A DNA stretch of 64,000 nucleotides from Eubacterium multiforme (GCF_030813415.1 NZ_JAUSUF010000009.1:53230-117229); one strand, 5' to 3'; shown: positions 37,118-46,344, numbered from the stretch's first letter. Program-made: numbers and translations. Notes: generated by a model not told the origin, from the sequence alone.

Positions 37118-37637
37118 ATAAAAGATTTATTATTTGAGTATAGATTTCAGAAGGATTTTTTTGCCACTTGTCGCATAGATGGGTGGCTTGTTTTTTTGTT
37201 GGCACTTGAAGTTTTAACTCCATTAAAGTGCAATCATCCTCTAAAGCTTTAATATCAACAATAAAGCTATCATTTGATTCTATAGTGTAGTCACTATGTA
37301 TTGTTAATTCTTTTTTTATTAAATCTATATGTGATTTAACATATTCATTTATAAGTGATATTTTTGATTTTGATATTCTATCCTTAAAAAATGAAAGAAC
37401 ACTATCACCTTTATCAGTAAGCTTTAATAATTTTTTATCTATTACTTCCGTATATTCAATAAATTTTGCTTCATCAAGTTCTGATATGTATTGTTGTAGA
37501 GTAAAATAGTTAATAAAACTATTCTCAAGAACTATTTCAGTGAGTTGTGTATTAGAAATAGGTTGTTTTAAGGTTTTCAAAATATATAAAAGCAATAATT
37601 TATTTTCTGCTAATTCTAATGAACTCTCTTCGTACAT
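37101..37637 (-). CDS. DUF4364 family protein
   Basis: A 178-residue protein with the look of the clostridial DUF4364 family: ENKLLLLYILKTLKQPISN at the start, LQQYISELDEAKFIEY, then KLTDKGDSVLSFFKDRI. The N-terminal 80 residues resemble a winged helix (helix-turn-helix plus LTDKG wing), so it may bind DNA, and the C-terminal part is alpha/beta. Function unknown. GGAGG precedes the ATG. It overlaps the propeller gene tail to tail by 17 nt. Confidence 0.8.
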   Translation of the reverse strand: MYEESSLELAENKLLLLYILKTLKQPISNTQLTEIVLENSFINYFTLQQYISELDEAKFIEYTEVIDKKLLKLTDKGDSVLSFFKDRISKSKISLINEYVKSHIDLIKKELTIHSDYTIESNDSFIVDIKALEDDCTLMELKLQVPTKKQATHLCDKWQKNPSEIYTQIINLLFNDLN

Positions 37638-37761
37638 AATTAAGCCTCCATTTTATATTAGGTATATTAATAATTATAGCATAAAATTTAAAATAATGAA
37701 TATAGTGTAATTAAATAAAAATATAACAGCATATAATAAAAAGCGTAGAGGGGAGAGGAGA

Positions 37762-38538
37762 TTGAATTTAAAAAGTAAAAAAAGTCTACAGTTTATATCT
37801 ATAGTAACTTTAATAATTTTATTTTTTTCAATTATACTTATTACTAAAAAATATAATGAAACAAAGGATGTATTAGCTAAGGAGAAAAATTTACCAATTC
37901 ATTCAGTGAATGTTGAAGATAAAAAGATCTCATTAACCTTTGATGTAAATTTTGCAGAAAAAGATTATTTAAATGACATATTAAACATACTGGAGAAATA
38001 CAATATAAAAGGAACATTTTTTGTAATGGGATCATGGATAAATTATACAGAAGAAAATGGAGAAAAATTAAAATTAATAGCTGATAAAGGGCACGAAATA
38101 GGAAATCATAGTTATATTCATCCAAATTTTTCTCAAATAAGTGACGAAAAAATAGAAAAGGAAATAAGAAGAACAGATGAAACAATAAGAAAATTTACAA
38201 AGGATGTAAGTAAATTATTTAGATTTCCAAGTGGAGATTATAATGAAAAGGCAGTAAGAAAGGTTAAGGACCTTGGATATATTCCAATTCAATGGGATGT
38301 TGATTCTATAGACTGGCGTGAAGATGGAGAAAAGGTAGAATATGAAAGAGTTAAAAAGAAGGTTAAAAATGGTTCTATAATTCTTTATCATAATAATGCA
38401 AAATATACAACTAAAAATTTGGAAAGAATAATAAAAGAACTTAAAGAAGAAGGGTATGAGTTTAAAACTGTAGGTGAAATAATCTACAAAGAAAATTATT
38501 ATATTGATTCAGAAGGACTTCAACATAAAAAAATATAA
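37762..38538 (+). CDS. Polysaccharide deacetylase (NodB domain), membrane-anchored
   Basis: 258 residues from TTG 37762, with GGGGAGAGGAG just upstream. Residues 8-28 are a hydrophobic signal anchor, so the catalytic domain faces outside. NodB motifs: LTFDVNFAEKD (first Asp kept, but the second Asp of the usual TFDDG is Val), HEIGNHSYIHPNFS (two metal His residues) and FRFPSGDYN. The D-to-V change is also found in spore PdaB/YlxY-like subgroups and may mean altered or no metal binding. It would de-N-acetylate peptidoglycan or a related glycan. Confidence 0.87.
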   Translation: MNLKSKKSLQFISIVTLIILFFSIILITKKYNETKDVLAKEKNLPIHSVNVEDKKISLTFDVNFAEKDYLNDILNILEKYNIKGTFFVMGSWINYTEENGEKLKLIADKGHEIGNHSYIHPNFSQISDEKIEKEIRRTDETIRKFTKDVSKLFRFPSGDYNEKAVRKVKDLGYIPIQWDVDSIDWREDGEKVEYERVKKKVKNGSIILYHNNAKYTTKNLERIIKELKEEGYEFKTVGEIIYKENYYIDSEGLQHKKI

Positions 38539-38544
38539 TTTATG

Positions 38545-38574
38545 TTGAAAATGGCATAAATTGTGTATTATAAT
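38545..38574 (+). promoter_or_regulatory. Promoter of the SSB-like gene
   Basis: TTGAAA (38545-38550), 18-bp spacer, TATAAT (38569-38574). Confidence 0.6.
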
Positions 38575-38642
38575 TAAAGAGTATAAGTGGGGTCTTTTAT
38601 TTTATACAAATTAGTTTATTACAAAGGGAGAGAGGGTTTACA

Positions 38643-39296
38643 ATGGATAATTTAATGTTAAACAACAAAATTTATCTTGAAGGAAAGGTAGTTTCAGAGT
38701 TAGAGTATAGTCATGAAATGTATGGTGAAGGGTTCTATACATTTGGCCTTGAAGTACAGAGGTTAAGCGATTCAGTAGATTTATTGAATGTTACAATCTC
38801 AGAAAGATTATTAGCTGGTTTTGATATTAGTATGGGTAAAGATGTAATTGTTGAGGGGCAATTAAGATCATACAACAAATTTATAGATGGCTCTAACAAA
38901 TTAATACTTACAGTTTTTGCTAGAAATATTGAACCTTGTATAGAAAGAAGCAAAAATCCTAATGAGATTTTTTTAGATGGATATATATGCAAGGAACCAG
39001 TATACAGGACTACTCCATTTGGAAGAGAAATTGCAGACGTTTTACTAGCAGTAAACAGAGCATATAATAAATCAGACTATATACCAACAATTGCATGGGG
39101 AAGAAATTCAAGATTTTGCAAGACATTAGAAGTTGGAGATAATATTAAGGTTTGGGGAAGATTACAAAGTAGAGAATATCAAAAAAAGATATCAGAAACA
39201 GAAGTAATAAAAAAGATAGCCTATGAAGTTTCAATATCAAAAATGGAAAGATCTAAAAAAGAAGAAGTTAATGAAGGCCAAGAAGGCGCAGTATAA
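38643..39296 (+). CDS. SSB-like protein with two OB folds
   Basis: 217 residues with two consecutive OB-like segments. The first, residues 6-95, starts NKIYLEGKVVSELEYSHEMY and includes VTISERLLAGFDISMGKDVIVEG. The second, about 105-200, has IFLDGYICKEPVYRTTPFGR, LLAVNRAYNKSDYIPTIAWG and VGDNIKVWGRLQSREY. The second half matches bacterial SSB. The tail (EEVNEGQEGAV) is acidic but lacks the canonical DDDIPF tip, so it may not recruit SSB partners. It is probably an accessory ssDNA-binding protein rather than the main ssb. Confidence 0.8.
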   Translation: MDNLMLNNKIYLEGKVVSELEYSHEMYGEGFYTFGLEVQRLSDSVDLLNVTISERLLAGFDISMGKDVIVEGQLRSYNKFIDGSNKLILTVFARNIEPCIERSKNPNEIFLDGYICKEPVYRTTPFGREIADVLLAVNRAYNKSDYIPTIAWGRNSRFCKTLEVGDNIKVWGRLQSREYQKKISETEVIKKIAYEVSISKMERSKKEEVNEGQEGAV

Positions 39297-39311
39297 AATT
39301 TAATTTTAAAT

Positions 39312-39345
39312 AAAAAAGGTATTTGAATTTTTCAAATACCTTTTT
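39312..39345. terminator. Bidirectional terminator
   Basis: AAAAAGGTATTTGAA pairs with TTCAAATACCTTTTT between convergent SSB-like and dapH genes. Confidence 0.85.
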
Positions 39346-39353
39346 CTTATATG

Positions 39354-40064
39354 TTATTTTCTTAAATCATCAAGAAGTTGAGTTTTGTCTTTAGTTTTAT
39401 CATCAACTGTTTTGATTATTCTAGCTGGAGAACCTGCTACAACAACACCATCTGGAACATCTTCTGTTACAACAGAACCTGCAGCTACAACAGAACCATT
39501 TCCAACTTTAACTCCTTCTAATATTACAGCATTTGCTCCAATTAAAGCATCATCGCCAATTTCACAAGGAGATTTACTTGGTGGTTCTAAAACTCCAGCA
39601 ACAACTGCTCCTGCACCTAAGTGAACTCTCTTTCCAAGTTTTCCACGAGCACCTATAACAGCATTCATATCAACCATTGTGCCTTCGCCTATTTCAGCAC
39701 CTATATTAATAACGGCACCCATCATAATAACAGCATTTTTACCAATAGTAACTCTATCACGAATTATAGCACCTGGTTCAATTCTAGCTTCTACTTCAAG
39801 AATATCAAGCATTGGAATTGCAGAGTTTCTTCTATCATTTTCTATTCTAAAGTGATTTATTAAATGCTTATTATCTAATATAACCTTTGATATTAAGTCA
39901 GATTCACCTATTAATATGTAGAAACCATTAGTTCCATACCATTCTATTCCTTCTAAATTTGCTTCTCTTAAATCACCATTTACATATACTTTAACTGGTG
40001 TTGATTTTTTAGCTTCTTTTATAAATCTTGCTATTTCATATGGATCAGTAAAATTGTATTCCAT
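39354..40064 (-). CDS. dapH: Tetrahydrodipicolinate N-acetyltransferase
   Basis: 236 residues, the exact size of the Bacillus enzyme. The N-terminal half ([15 protein letters not shown] start; [17 protein letters not shown]) is the DapH-specific domain, and from about residue 95 the left-handed beta-helix hexapeptides appear ([36 protein letters not shown]). It acetylates tetrahydrodipicolinate in the acetylase variant of diaminopimelate synthesis, supplying cell wall and lysine. It faces away from cobO and the PatA-like aminotransferase. Confidence 0.95.
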   Translation of the reverse strand: MEYNFTDPYEIARFIKEAKKSTPVKVYVNGDLREANLEGIEWYGTNGFYILIGESDLISKVILDNKHLINHFRIENDRRNSAIPMLDILEVEARIEPGAIIRDRVTIGKNAVIMMGAVINIGAEIGEGTMVDMNAVIGARGKLGKRVHLGAGAVVAGVLEPPSKSPCEIGDDALIGANAVILEGVKVGNGSVVAAGSVVTEDVPDGVVVAGSPARIIKTVDDKTKDKTQLLDDLRK

Positions 40065-40213
40065 AGTATCATCCTTTCTAAAATCATTATTTATTAATAA
40101 TAAACTAATTATAATAAAAAAACTTATATAATGAAAGGGTTAGCGTGAAAAAAGAACAAAATTTGATAGTAGATTAAGATTAATGTAAAATATTTTTAAA
40201 GGAGATGATACTT

Positions 40214-40750
40214 GTGAAACTAAAAGAAGGTTTTGTTCAGATATATACAGGTAATGGAAAGGGAAAAACTACTGCAGCAATAGGTCAAGGTATGAGAGCT
40301 TATGGAAATGGACTTAATGTTATAATGGTTCAATTTTTAAAAAGTGGAGAAACAGGAGAACTTAAAACTGTAGATGAATTAGGAAGTAATTTTCAAATAT
40401 TTAGGTTTGAAAAAAGAAGAGGTTTTGTTTGGAACCTTAGTGAAGAGGAAAAGGAAGAAGTTAAAAAGGAAGTAAAGGTTGCATATAACTTTATACTTTC
40501 AATATTAGAAGATGAAAAATGTGATGTACTTATTATAGATGAAGTTATGGGTGTTCTTAAAAATAAATTTTTAACTGTTGAAGAAGTTTTAGAAATTATA
40601 AATAAAAAACCTAAAAATGTAGAGTTAATAATGACAGGAAGAAATGTACCAGAGGAAATATTAGAAAGAGCTAATTTAGTTACAGAAATGAGAGAAGTAA
40701 AACATTATTTTAAAGAAGGTGTTAAGGCAAGAAAGGGGATTGAATTTTAA
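40214..40750 (+). CDS. cobO: Cob(I)alamin adenosyltransferase (CobO/CobA type)
   Basis: About 178 residues from GTG 40214, nine bases after AGGAG; an ATG at 40205 directly abuts that site and is unlikely. VQIYTGNGKGKTTAA is the P-loop of CobA/BtuR, followed by MVQFLKSGETGE and VLIIDEVMGVL. It converts cob(I)alamin to adenosylcobalamin. No other cobalamin gene is in this window. It overlaps the aminotransferase start by one base (TAATG), implying translational coupling. Confidence 0.92.
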   Translation: MKLKEGFVQIYTGNGKGKTTAAIGQGMRAYGNGLNVIMVQFLKSGETGELKTVDELGSNFQIFRFEKRRGFVWNLSEEEKEEVKKEVKVAYNFILSILEDEKCDVLIIDEVMGVLKNKFLTVEEVLEIINKKPKNVELIMTGRNVPEEILERANLVTEMREVKHYFKEGVKARKGIEF

Positions 40751-41883
40751 TGAATAATAGAGTAGAAAATGTTGAAATATCTGGAATAAGAAAATTTTAT
40801 AATAAAGTTAGAAAAGTTGAAGGAGCTATTTCTTTAACTCTTGGGCAGCCAGATTTTAATACTCCTGATGTTGTAAAAAAAGGTGTGGAAAAAGCATTAA
40901 TAGAGAACAAAACAACGTATACTCAAAATGCAGGACTTGATGAATTAAGGGAAGAAATATCAAAATATTTAAATACATTAGGAATTAAATATAATAAAGA
41001 AGAAATATGTATAACAGTTGGTGGCAGCGAAGGAATATTTTCAAGCCTTATGGCATTGTTAAATGAAGGTGATAAAGTTTTAATTCCAACACCAGCTTAT
41101 CCAGCTTATGAAAGTATTGTAAATATGGTTGGAGGAACAGTTGTAAATTATGAATTAAATAATGATTTTACAGTTAATGTAGATAATATAAAGGAAAAAT
41201 TTAAAAAAGAAGATTGCAAATATTTAGTTTTATCTTTTCCAACTAATCCAACAGGAGCAATACTTGATAAAGGTGGAAGAGATGAATTAATAAAATTTAT
41301 AAAAGATGAAAATATAATTGTAATTACAGATGAAATATATGCTTCAATTATTTATGATGATTATTATTCTGTAGCACAAGAGGAGAGCATAAAAGATAAA
41401 ATTATATATATTAGTGGTTTTTCAAAAATGTTTTCAGCAACAGGTCTTAGAATTGGATATGTAGCATGTAGTGAAAATATTATGAAGGAAATAATGAAAG
41501 TTCACCAATATGGAGTATCTTGTGCACCGTCTATTGTTCAATATGGAATGATTGAAGGATTAAAGTATGGTATGAATGATGTATTAAAAATGAAAAATGA
41601 GTTTTTAAACAGAAAGAATTATGTTGTAAATAAATTAAGAGAAATTGGTTTTGAAGTTAATGATCCTAAAGGTGCTTTTTATGTTTTTCCTTCAATTAAA
41701 AAATTTAAATTAACCTCTGATGAATTTTGTGAAAGATTATTACAGGAAGAAAAGGTAGCCTGTGTTCCAGGAACAGCCTTTGGAGTAGGTGGAGAAGGGT
41801 TTATTAGAATTTCTTATTGCTACTCTATGGAAGAGTTAGAATTAGCTTTAAATAAAATAAAGAAGTTTATAGACAAATTATAA
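40750..41883 (+). CDS. Class I/II PLP aminotransferase, PatA/DapX-like (candidate N-acetyl-diaminopimelate aminotransferase)
   Basis: 377 residues of the aspartate aminotransferase fold-type I. SLTLGQPDFNTPD, YTQNAGLDELREEI and PTNPTGAIL are class I/II blocks; SGFSKMFSATGLRIGY holds the PLP lysine, and FIRISYCYS the C-terminal Arg. The length and motifs match Bacillus PatA. Its position next to the divergent dapH favours the acetyl-diaminopimelate aminotransferase role, but family members with aspartate or aromatic substrates look alike, so this is inference. Confidence 0.85.
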   Translation: MNNRVENVEISGIRKFYNKVRKVEGAISLTLGQPDFNTPDVVKKGVEKALIENKTTYTQNAGLDELREEISKYLNTLGIKYNKEEICITVGGSEGIFSSLMALLNEGDKVLIPTPAYPAYESIVNMVGGTVVNYELNNDFTVNVDNIKEKFKKEDCKYLVLSFPTNPTGAILDKGGRDELIKFIKDENIIVITDEIYASIIYDDYYSVAQEESIKDKIIYISGFSKMFSATGLRIGYVACSENIMKEIMKVHQYGVSCAPSIVQYGMIEGLKYGMNDVLKMKNEFLNRKNYVVNKLREIGFEVNDPKGAFYVFPSIKKFKLTSDEFCERLLQEEKVACVPGTAFGVGGEGFIRISYCYSMEELELALNKIKKFIDKL

Positions 41884-41900
41884 TTATATAAATTATTGTG

Positions 41901-41932
41901 TAGCAGTTACATTTTGTAATTGCTATTTTTTT
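41901..41932 (+). terminator. Intrinsic terminator after the aminotransferase gene
   Basis: TAGCAGTTACA (41901-41911) pairs with TGTAATTGCTA (41915-41925), followed by seven T. Confidence 0.9.
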
Positions 41933-42306
41933 ATGGATAATTAAACTCTAATTACATATTAAGAAGCGTTAAAACCTCATTTAAAATTAACATTAGGTTA
42001 AAATGTATTATAAATTTTAAATAAATGTTATTAGGTATTTGCTTAAATAAAAAGTTGTATATAAAAATAATTATTAAATAGATAATTTAATTACTAAAAA
42101 GGTTATAAGATATGATTTTAAAATACGAACAAAAAATAAAAAATGTTTGAAAATAAATGTAAATAAATAATTAATATAAAAATTTTAAAATTAATTAAAT
42201 TTAAGAATAATAATGATACATAAAAAAATAAAAATAGAAACAAATAACTTACAAAAATTACCTGTTAAAGCTGTAGTAAACGTATTCAAAAGATGTGAAA
42301 ATATTT

Positions 42307-42350
42307 TGATAGTTTATCAAAAAAATAAAAATATATATGATAATTTATCA
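42307..42350 (+). promoter_or_regulatory. Pair of operator-like palindromes upstream of the opp promoter
   Basis: TTGATAGTTTATCAA is at 42307-42319 plus flanking A, and TGATAATTTATCA at 42338-42350. Both are dyads of the form TGATAnnTTATCA, with centres about 31 bp apart, three helical turns, suitable for a cooperatively bound dimer pair. The second site ends 30 bp before the -35. Confidence 0.5.
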
Positions 42351-42380
42351 AAAATAAAAGAATAAAATTAACATTATTCC

Positions 42381-42408
42381 TTGACAATGAACATAGATAT
42401 AATATAAT
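42381..42408 (+). promoter_or_regulatory. Promoter of the oppBCDFA operon
   Basis: TTGACA (42381-42386), 16-bp spacer, TATAAT (42403-42408). The leader is about 45 nt and ends in GGGGTGG. Confidence 0.75.
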
Positions 42409-42460
42409 TAATAACAAATATTTACATTTTAAACAAGAAAAAGAAAATGGGGTGGTAAAA

Positions 42461-43387
42461 ATGCTAAAGTACGTAGGAAAAAGAGTTTTTACTAGTATTT
42501 TAACAATATGGGCAGTTGTTACATTAACCTTCTTTTTGGTAAGGGCTATGCCAGGAGGACCATTTGATGGGGAAAAGATTACAGCTGAAATGAAAGTAGT
42601 ATTAAATGAAAAATATGGACTAGACAAACCGTTAAGTGAGCAATATTCAATTTATATGAAAAATCTATTAAAGGGTGATTTAGGAGAATCTTTAAAATAT
42701 AGAGGAAGAGAAGTAAATGAAATAATTACTTATTCATTTCCTAAGTCAGCTAAAATTGGTATTGTTTCTATAATTTTTTCTTTAGTAGCTGGAACATTAC
42801 TTGGAGTAATTTCTGCACTTAAAGCTGGCAAGTGGCCAGACAAGTTTTGTATGTTTATATCAACCTTAGGTATAACTGTACCAAGTTTTGTAATTGGAGC
42901 TGTATTAATTTATTATTTTACAGTTAAATTAAGATTACTTCCAGCAGTAGGACTTAAGGGACCTGAAACATTTATAATGCCAGTTATAGCACTTGCAGGA
43001 AGTTCAATGGCGTTTATAACAAGACTTACAAGAAGCAAACTTATAGATGTATTAAAATCTGATTATATTAGAACAGCTAGGGCAAAGGGATTAGATAAAA
43101 ATGTAGTTGTTTTTAAACATGCACTTAGAAATTCACTTATTCCTGTTGTAACTTATCTTGGACCACTAGTAGCTTCAATACTTACAGGATCCTTTGTTGT
43201 TGAAAAAATATTTGTAATACCTGGACTTGGAAATGAATTTGTTTCAACAATTACAAATAGAGATTATACAGCATTACTTGGAGTTGTAGTTTTCTTTTGT
43301 ACTTTAATAGTTATTTGTAACTTATTAGTTGATATTTTATATGTAATTATAGATCCAAGAATAAAACTTGAAGATGTTGAAGGATAG
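42461..43387 (+). CDS. oppB: Oligopeptide ABC transporter, permease OppB
   Basis: 308 residues from ATG 42461, five bases after GGGGTGG; a GTG at 42452 is in that site. Six membrane segments are expected; LTFFLVRAMPGGPFD at the N-terminus and the EAA loop (SKLIDVLKSDYIRTARAKGLD, then HALRNSLIPVVT) are OppB/DppB hallmarks. It forms the channel with OppC and contacts OppD/OppF. It leads a five-gene operon with short gaps. Confidence 0.95.
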   Translation: MLKYVGKRVFTSILTIWAVVTLTFFLVRAMPGGPFDGEKITAEMKVVLNEKYGLDKPLSEQYSIYMKNLLKGDLGESLKYRGREVNEIITYSFPKSAKIGIVSIIFSLVAGTLLGVISALKAGKWPDKFCMFISTLGITVPSFVIGAVLIYYFTVKLRLLPAVGLKGPETFIMPVIALAGSSMAFITRLTRSKLIDVLKSDYIRTARAKGLDKNVVVFKHALRNSLIPVVTYLGPLVASILTGSFVVEKIFVIPGLGNEFVSTITNRDYTALLGVVVFFCTLIVICNLLVDILYVIIDPRIKLEDVEG

Positions 43388-43399
43388 GGGGAAAGATTT

Positions 43400-44341
43400 A
43401 TGGAAAATTTAGAATTTAATAAAGATATGTTTGCTCCCTTATCTAAGGAAGAGAAAAGTTTTGATCAGAATATAAAATCAAGTGTTGGATATTGGAAAGA
43501 TGCATGGAATAGATTAAAAGAAAATAAAATAGCATTAATTTCTTTAATAGTAGTAATAGTACTAGTGTTACTTGCAATAATAGTTCCAATGGTTTCAAAA
43601 TTTTCATATGATGCTCAAAATTTAAAACTTAAAGATTTAAAACCTAATGGAGTACATTTTTTTGGAACTGATAAACTTGGAAGAGATTTATTTGTAAGAG
43701 TTATGATGGGAGCTAGATATTCATTAATTATTGGAGGAGCAGCTGCTGTAATTAACTTATTTGTTGGAGTTTTATATGGAGGAATTTCAGGATTCTTTGG
43801 TGGAAAAATTGACAATATTATGATGAGAATAGTTGATTGTCTTTATTCAATACCAACAACTATATATGTAGTAATAATAATGGCAGTTTTAAAAGATACA
43901 GCCTTTGATGATACAGGGATATTAAGTATTATAGTGGCTCTTTCAATATCCTACTGGGTTGGTATGGCAAGAATAGTTAGAGGAGATATTTTGCAATTAA
44001 AACAGCAGGAGTTTGTTCTTGCAGCTAAAACTTTAGGTGCATCAAAAAAGAGAATTTTATTTAGACATTTAATACCAAACTGTATGGGATCAATTATAGT
44101 TACAATGACTCTTTTAATTCCTCAAGCTATATTTACTGAAGCTTTTTTAAGCTTTATAGGATTAGGGCTAAATGCACCTCTTGCATCCTTAGGAACATTA
44201 TGTAATGATGCAATGCCAGCAATATATACTAATCCATATCAACTATTTTTCCCAGCAGCTATGATATGTTTAATAATACTTTCATTTAACATGCTAGGGG
44301 ATGGATTAACAGAAGCTTTAGACCCTAAACATCAAAGATAG
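43400..44341 (+). CDS. oppC: Oligopeptide ABC transporter, permease OppC
   Basis: 313 residues with a charged N-terminal tail before the first membrane helix, and the typical HFFGTDKLGRDLFVRVMMGA stretch before the second. The EAA loop (RGDILQLKQQEFVLAAKTLG, then HLIPNCMGSII) binds the ATPase. It follows OppB after 12 nt, with GGGGGAAAG as ribosome site. Confidence 0.95.
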   Translation: MENLEFNKDMFAPLSKEEKSFDQNIKSSVGYWKDAWNRLKENKIALISLIVVIVLVLLAIIVPMVSKFSYDAQNLKLKDLKPNGVHFFGTDKLGRDLFVRVMMGARYSLIIGGAAAVINLFVGVLYGGISGFFGGKIDNIMMRIVDCLYSIPTTIYVVIIMAVLKDTAFDDTGILSIIVALSISYWVGMARIVRGDILQLKQQEFVLAAKTLGASKKRILFRHLIPNCMGSIIVTMTLLIPQAIFTEAFLSFIGLGLNAPLASLGTLCNDAMPAIYTNPYQLFFPAAMICLIILSFNMLGDGLTEALDPKHQR

Positions 44342-44356
44342 GAGGAATTAGAAATT

Positions 44357-45364
44357 ATGAGTAAATTATTAGAAGTTAAAAATTTAAGAACCTCCTTCCA
44401 TACACATTTAGGTGAAGTACAAGCAGTACGAGGGGTTTCATTTTATGTAGATAAGGGAGAAGCTTTAGGAATTGTTGGAGAGTCTGGATGTGGCAAGTCA
44501 GTTACAATGATGTCAATAATGAAGCTTTTATCAGAAAATGCAATTATAGAAAGTGATGAAATAATATTTGATGAAAAAAATATTAGTAAATATAAAGAAA
44601 AAGATATGGAAAAAATAAGGGGAAATGATATGGGGATGATATTTCAAGACCCTATGACTTCCTTAAATCCTCTTTATACTATAGGAGATCAATTAACAGA
44701 GCATTTAGTAAAGCATAAAAAAATTTCTAAAAAAGAAGCAATAAAAAAGGGAATAGAAATTCTTAAATTAGTTGGAATACCAAGTCCAGAAAAAAGAATG
44801 AAGCAATATCCTCACGAATTTTCAGGAGGAATGAGACAAAGGGCAATGATAGCAATAAGTTTGATTTGTGAACCTAAATTAATTATTGCAGATGAGCCAA
44901 CTACAGCTTTAGATGTTACTATTCAAGCACAAATACTAGATCTTATGAAAAGTTTAAAGGAAAAGTTAAATACTTCAATTATACTTATAACTCATGACCT
45001 TGGAGTGGTTGCAGACCTTTGTGCAAGAATAAATGTTATGTATGGAGGTCTGATTGTAGAATCAGGAAGTGCTGAAGATATTTTTTATAGAGGAACACAT
45101 CCATATACTTTAGGACTTCTTAGAAGTGTTCCAAATCCTATGAAAAAAGTTAAAGAAAAACTTACACCTATAGAAGGCAGACCTCCAGATCTTTTAAATC
45201 CACCTAAGGGATGTCCTTTTGCAGATAGATGTGATTATACAATGAAGATTTGCATGGAGAACAGACCTCCTTTATTTAATATAGATGAAGGTCATGATAC
45301 AGCTTGTTGGTTATGTCATAAAGATGCTCCAAAAGTTAATTTGTCTATAGGAGGGGATGAGTAA
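44357..45364 (+). CDS. oppD: Oligopeptide ABC transporter, ATPase OppD
   Basis: 335 residues. VGESGCGKSVTMMS is Walker A, LIIADEPTTALDVT is Walker B, and HEFSGGMRQRAMIA the ABC signature. The C-terminal extension has the OppD/DppD cysteine cluster (PKGCPFADRCDYTMKICMEN), reported to bind an Fe-S cluster in related transporters. Its stop overlaps the ATG of oppF by one base. Confidence 0.96.
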   Translation: MSKLLEVKNLRTSFHTHLGEVQAVRGVSFYVDKGEALGIVGESGCGKSVTMMSIMKLLSENAIIESDEIIFDEKNISKYKEKDMEKIRGNDMGMIFQDPMTSLNPLYTIGDQLTEHLVKHKKISKKEAIKKGIEILKLVGIPSPEKRMKQYPHEFSGGMRQRAMIAISLICEPKLIIADEPTTALDVTIQAQILDLMKSLKEKLNTSIILITHDLGVVADLCARINVMYGGLIVESGSAEDIFYRGTHPYTLGLLRSVPNPMKKVKEKLTPIEGRPPDLLNPPKGCPFADRCDYTMKICMENRPPLFNIDEGHDTACWLCHKDAPKVNLSIGGDE

Positions 45365-46344
45365 TGAAAGAATCCAAAGATACAATTTTAGAAGTTGAAA
45401 ATTTATGTAAGTATTTTCCTGCAAATAAGGGTATTTTTAGTAAAAAAAGTTTTGTTAAAGCAGTGGATAATGTATCCTTTTCTATAAAAAAAGGTGAAAC
45501 TTTAGGTCTTGTAGGAGAATCTGGATGTGGAAAAACTACAACTGGAAGAACTATATTAAAGTTATATGAGCCAACAGAAGGAAAGATAATTTTTAATGGA
45601 GAAGATATAACAAAAAAATCTGAGAAAGAAATGATTCCATTAAGAAGAAAGATGCAAATGATATTTCAAGATCCATATGCATCATTAAATCCAAGAATGA
45701 CAGTTGGGGATATTGTTGGAGAAGCAATAGATATTCACAAATTGTATAAAGATAAGGAAAGAGAAGAGAGAATAAGATATCTACTTAATAAGGTTGGATT
45801 AAATGGAAGCCATATAAATAGGTATGCCCATGAATTTTCAGGAGGGCAAAGACAAAGAATTGGTATTGCAAGGGCTCTTGCAGTTGAACCGGAATTAATT
45901 ATTTGTGATGAACCAATATCAGCATTAGATGTGTCTATTCAAGCACAAGTAATAAATATGTTAGAGGAGCTTCAAGAGGAACTTTCTTTAACTTATCTTT
46001 TTATAGCTCATGATTTATCTATGGTTAAGCATATTTCAACACATATTGGAGTTATGTATTTAGGACAAATGGTTGAAAAGGGACCAAGTGATGATGTTTA
46101 TCTTAAGCCAAAACATCCATACACCAAAGCACTTTTATCAGCAGTTCCAATTCCAGATCCTAAAATTGCAAAGGAAAATAAGCGAATTGTTTTAGAAGGA
46201 GATGTTGTATCTCCAATAGACCCAAAACCTGGATGTAGATTTAAAGGTAGATGTAAATATGCAAAGGATATTTGTAATAGGGAAGATCCGGTTTTAAAAG
46301 AAGTTGAAAAAGATCACTTCGTAGCATGTCATTTGTTTAATTAA
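45364..46344 (+). CDS. oppF: Oligopeptide ABC transporter, ATPase OppF
   Basis: 326 residues. VGESGCGKTTTGRTIL is Walker A, LIICDEPISALDVS Walker B, and HEFSGGQRQRIGIA the signature. RMTVGDIVGEAIDIHKL is OppF/DppF-specific. The C-terminus carries the Cys motif PGCRFKGRCKYAKDICN. A 59-nt gap with a small hairpin (ATTATCT/AGATAAT, 46354-46370) separates it from oppA, perhaps allowing different expression of the binding protein. Confidence 0.96.
   Translation: MKESKDTILEVENLCKYFPANKGIFSKKSFVKAVDNVSFSIKKGETLGLVGESGCGKTTTGRTILKLYEPTEGKIIFNGEDITKKSEKEMIPLRRKMQMIFQDPYASLNPRMTVGDIVGEAIDIHKLYKDKEREERIRYLLNKVGLNGSHINRYAHEFSGGQRQRIGIARALAVEPELIICDEPISALDVSIQAQVINMLEELQEELSLTYLFIAHDLSMVKHISTHIGVMYLGQMVEKGPSDDVYLKPKHPYTKALLSAVPIPDPKIAKENKRIVLEGDVVSPIDPKPGCRFKGRCKYAKDICNREDPVLKEVEKDHFVACHLFN

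Larger units (their letters stand above)
41933..42460 (+). other. Long AT-rich intergenic region upstream of opp
   Basis: More than 500 nt with no convincing ORF; the only sizeable open frame is an antisense stretch reaching into oppB. It is dominated by A/T runs. Identifiable elements are two palindromes (42307-42350) and a strong promoter (42381-42408), listed separately. The remaining 350 nt upstream contain no recognisable riboswitch or T-box signature. Confidence 0.6.

Noticed and set aside
39385..39863. Plus-strand ORFs opposite dapH
   Set aside because: Thr/Ala/Pro and Asn/Ser-rich shadow frames of hexapeptide repeats.
42286..42627. Minus-strand ORF covering the opp promoter region
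   Set aside because: It runs through the promoter and the start of oppB, has a low-complexity Tyr/Phe-rich sequence and no ribosome site.
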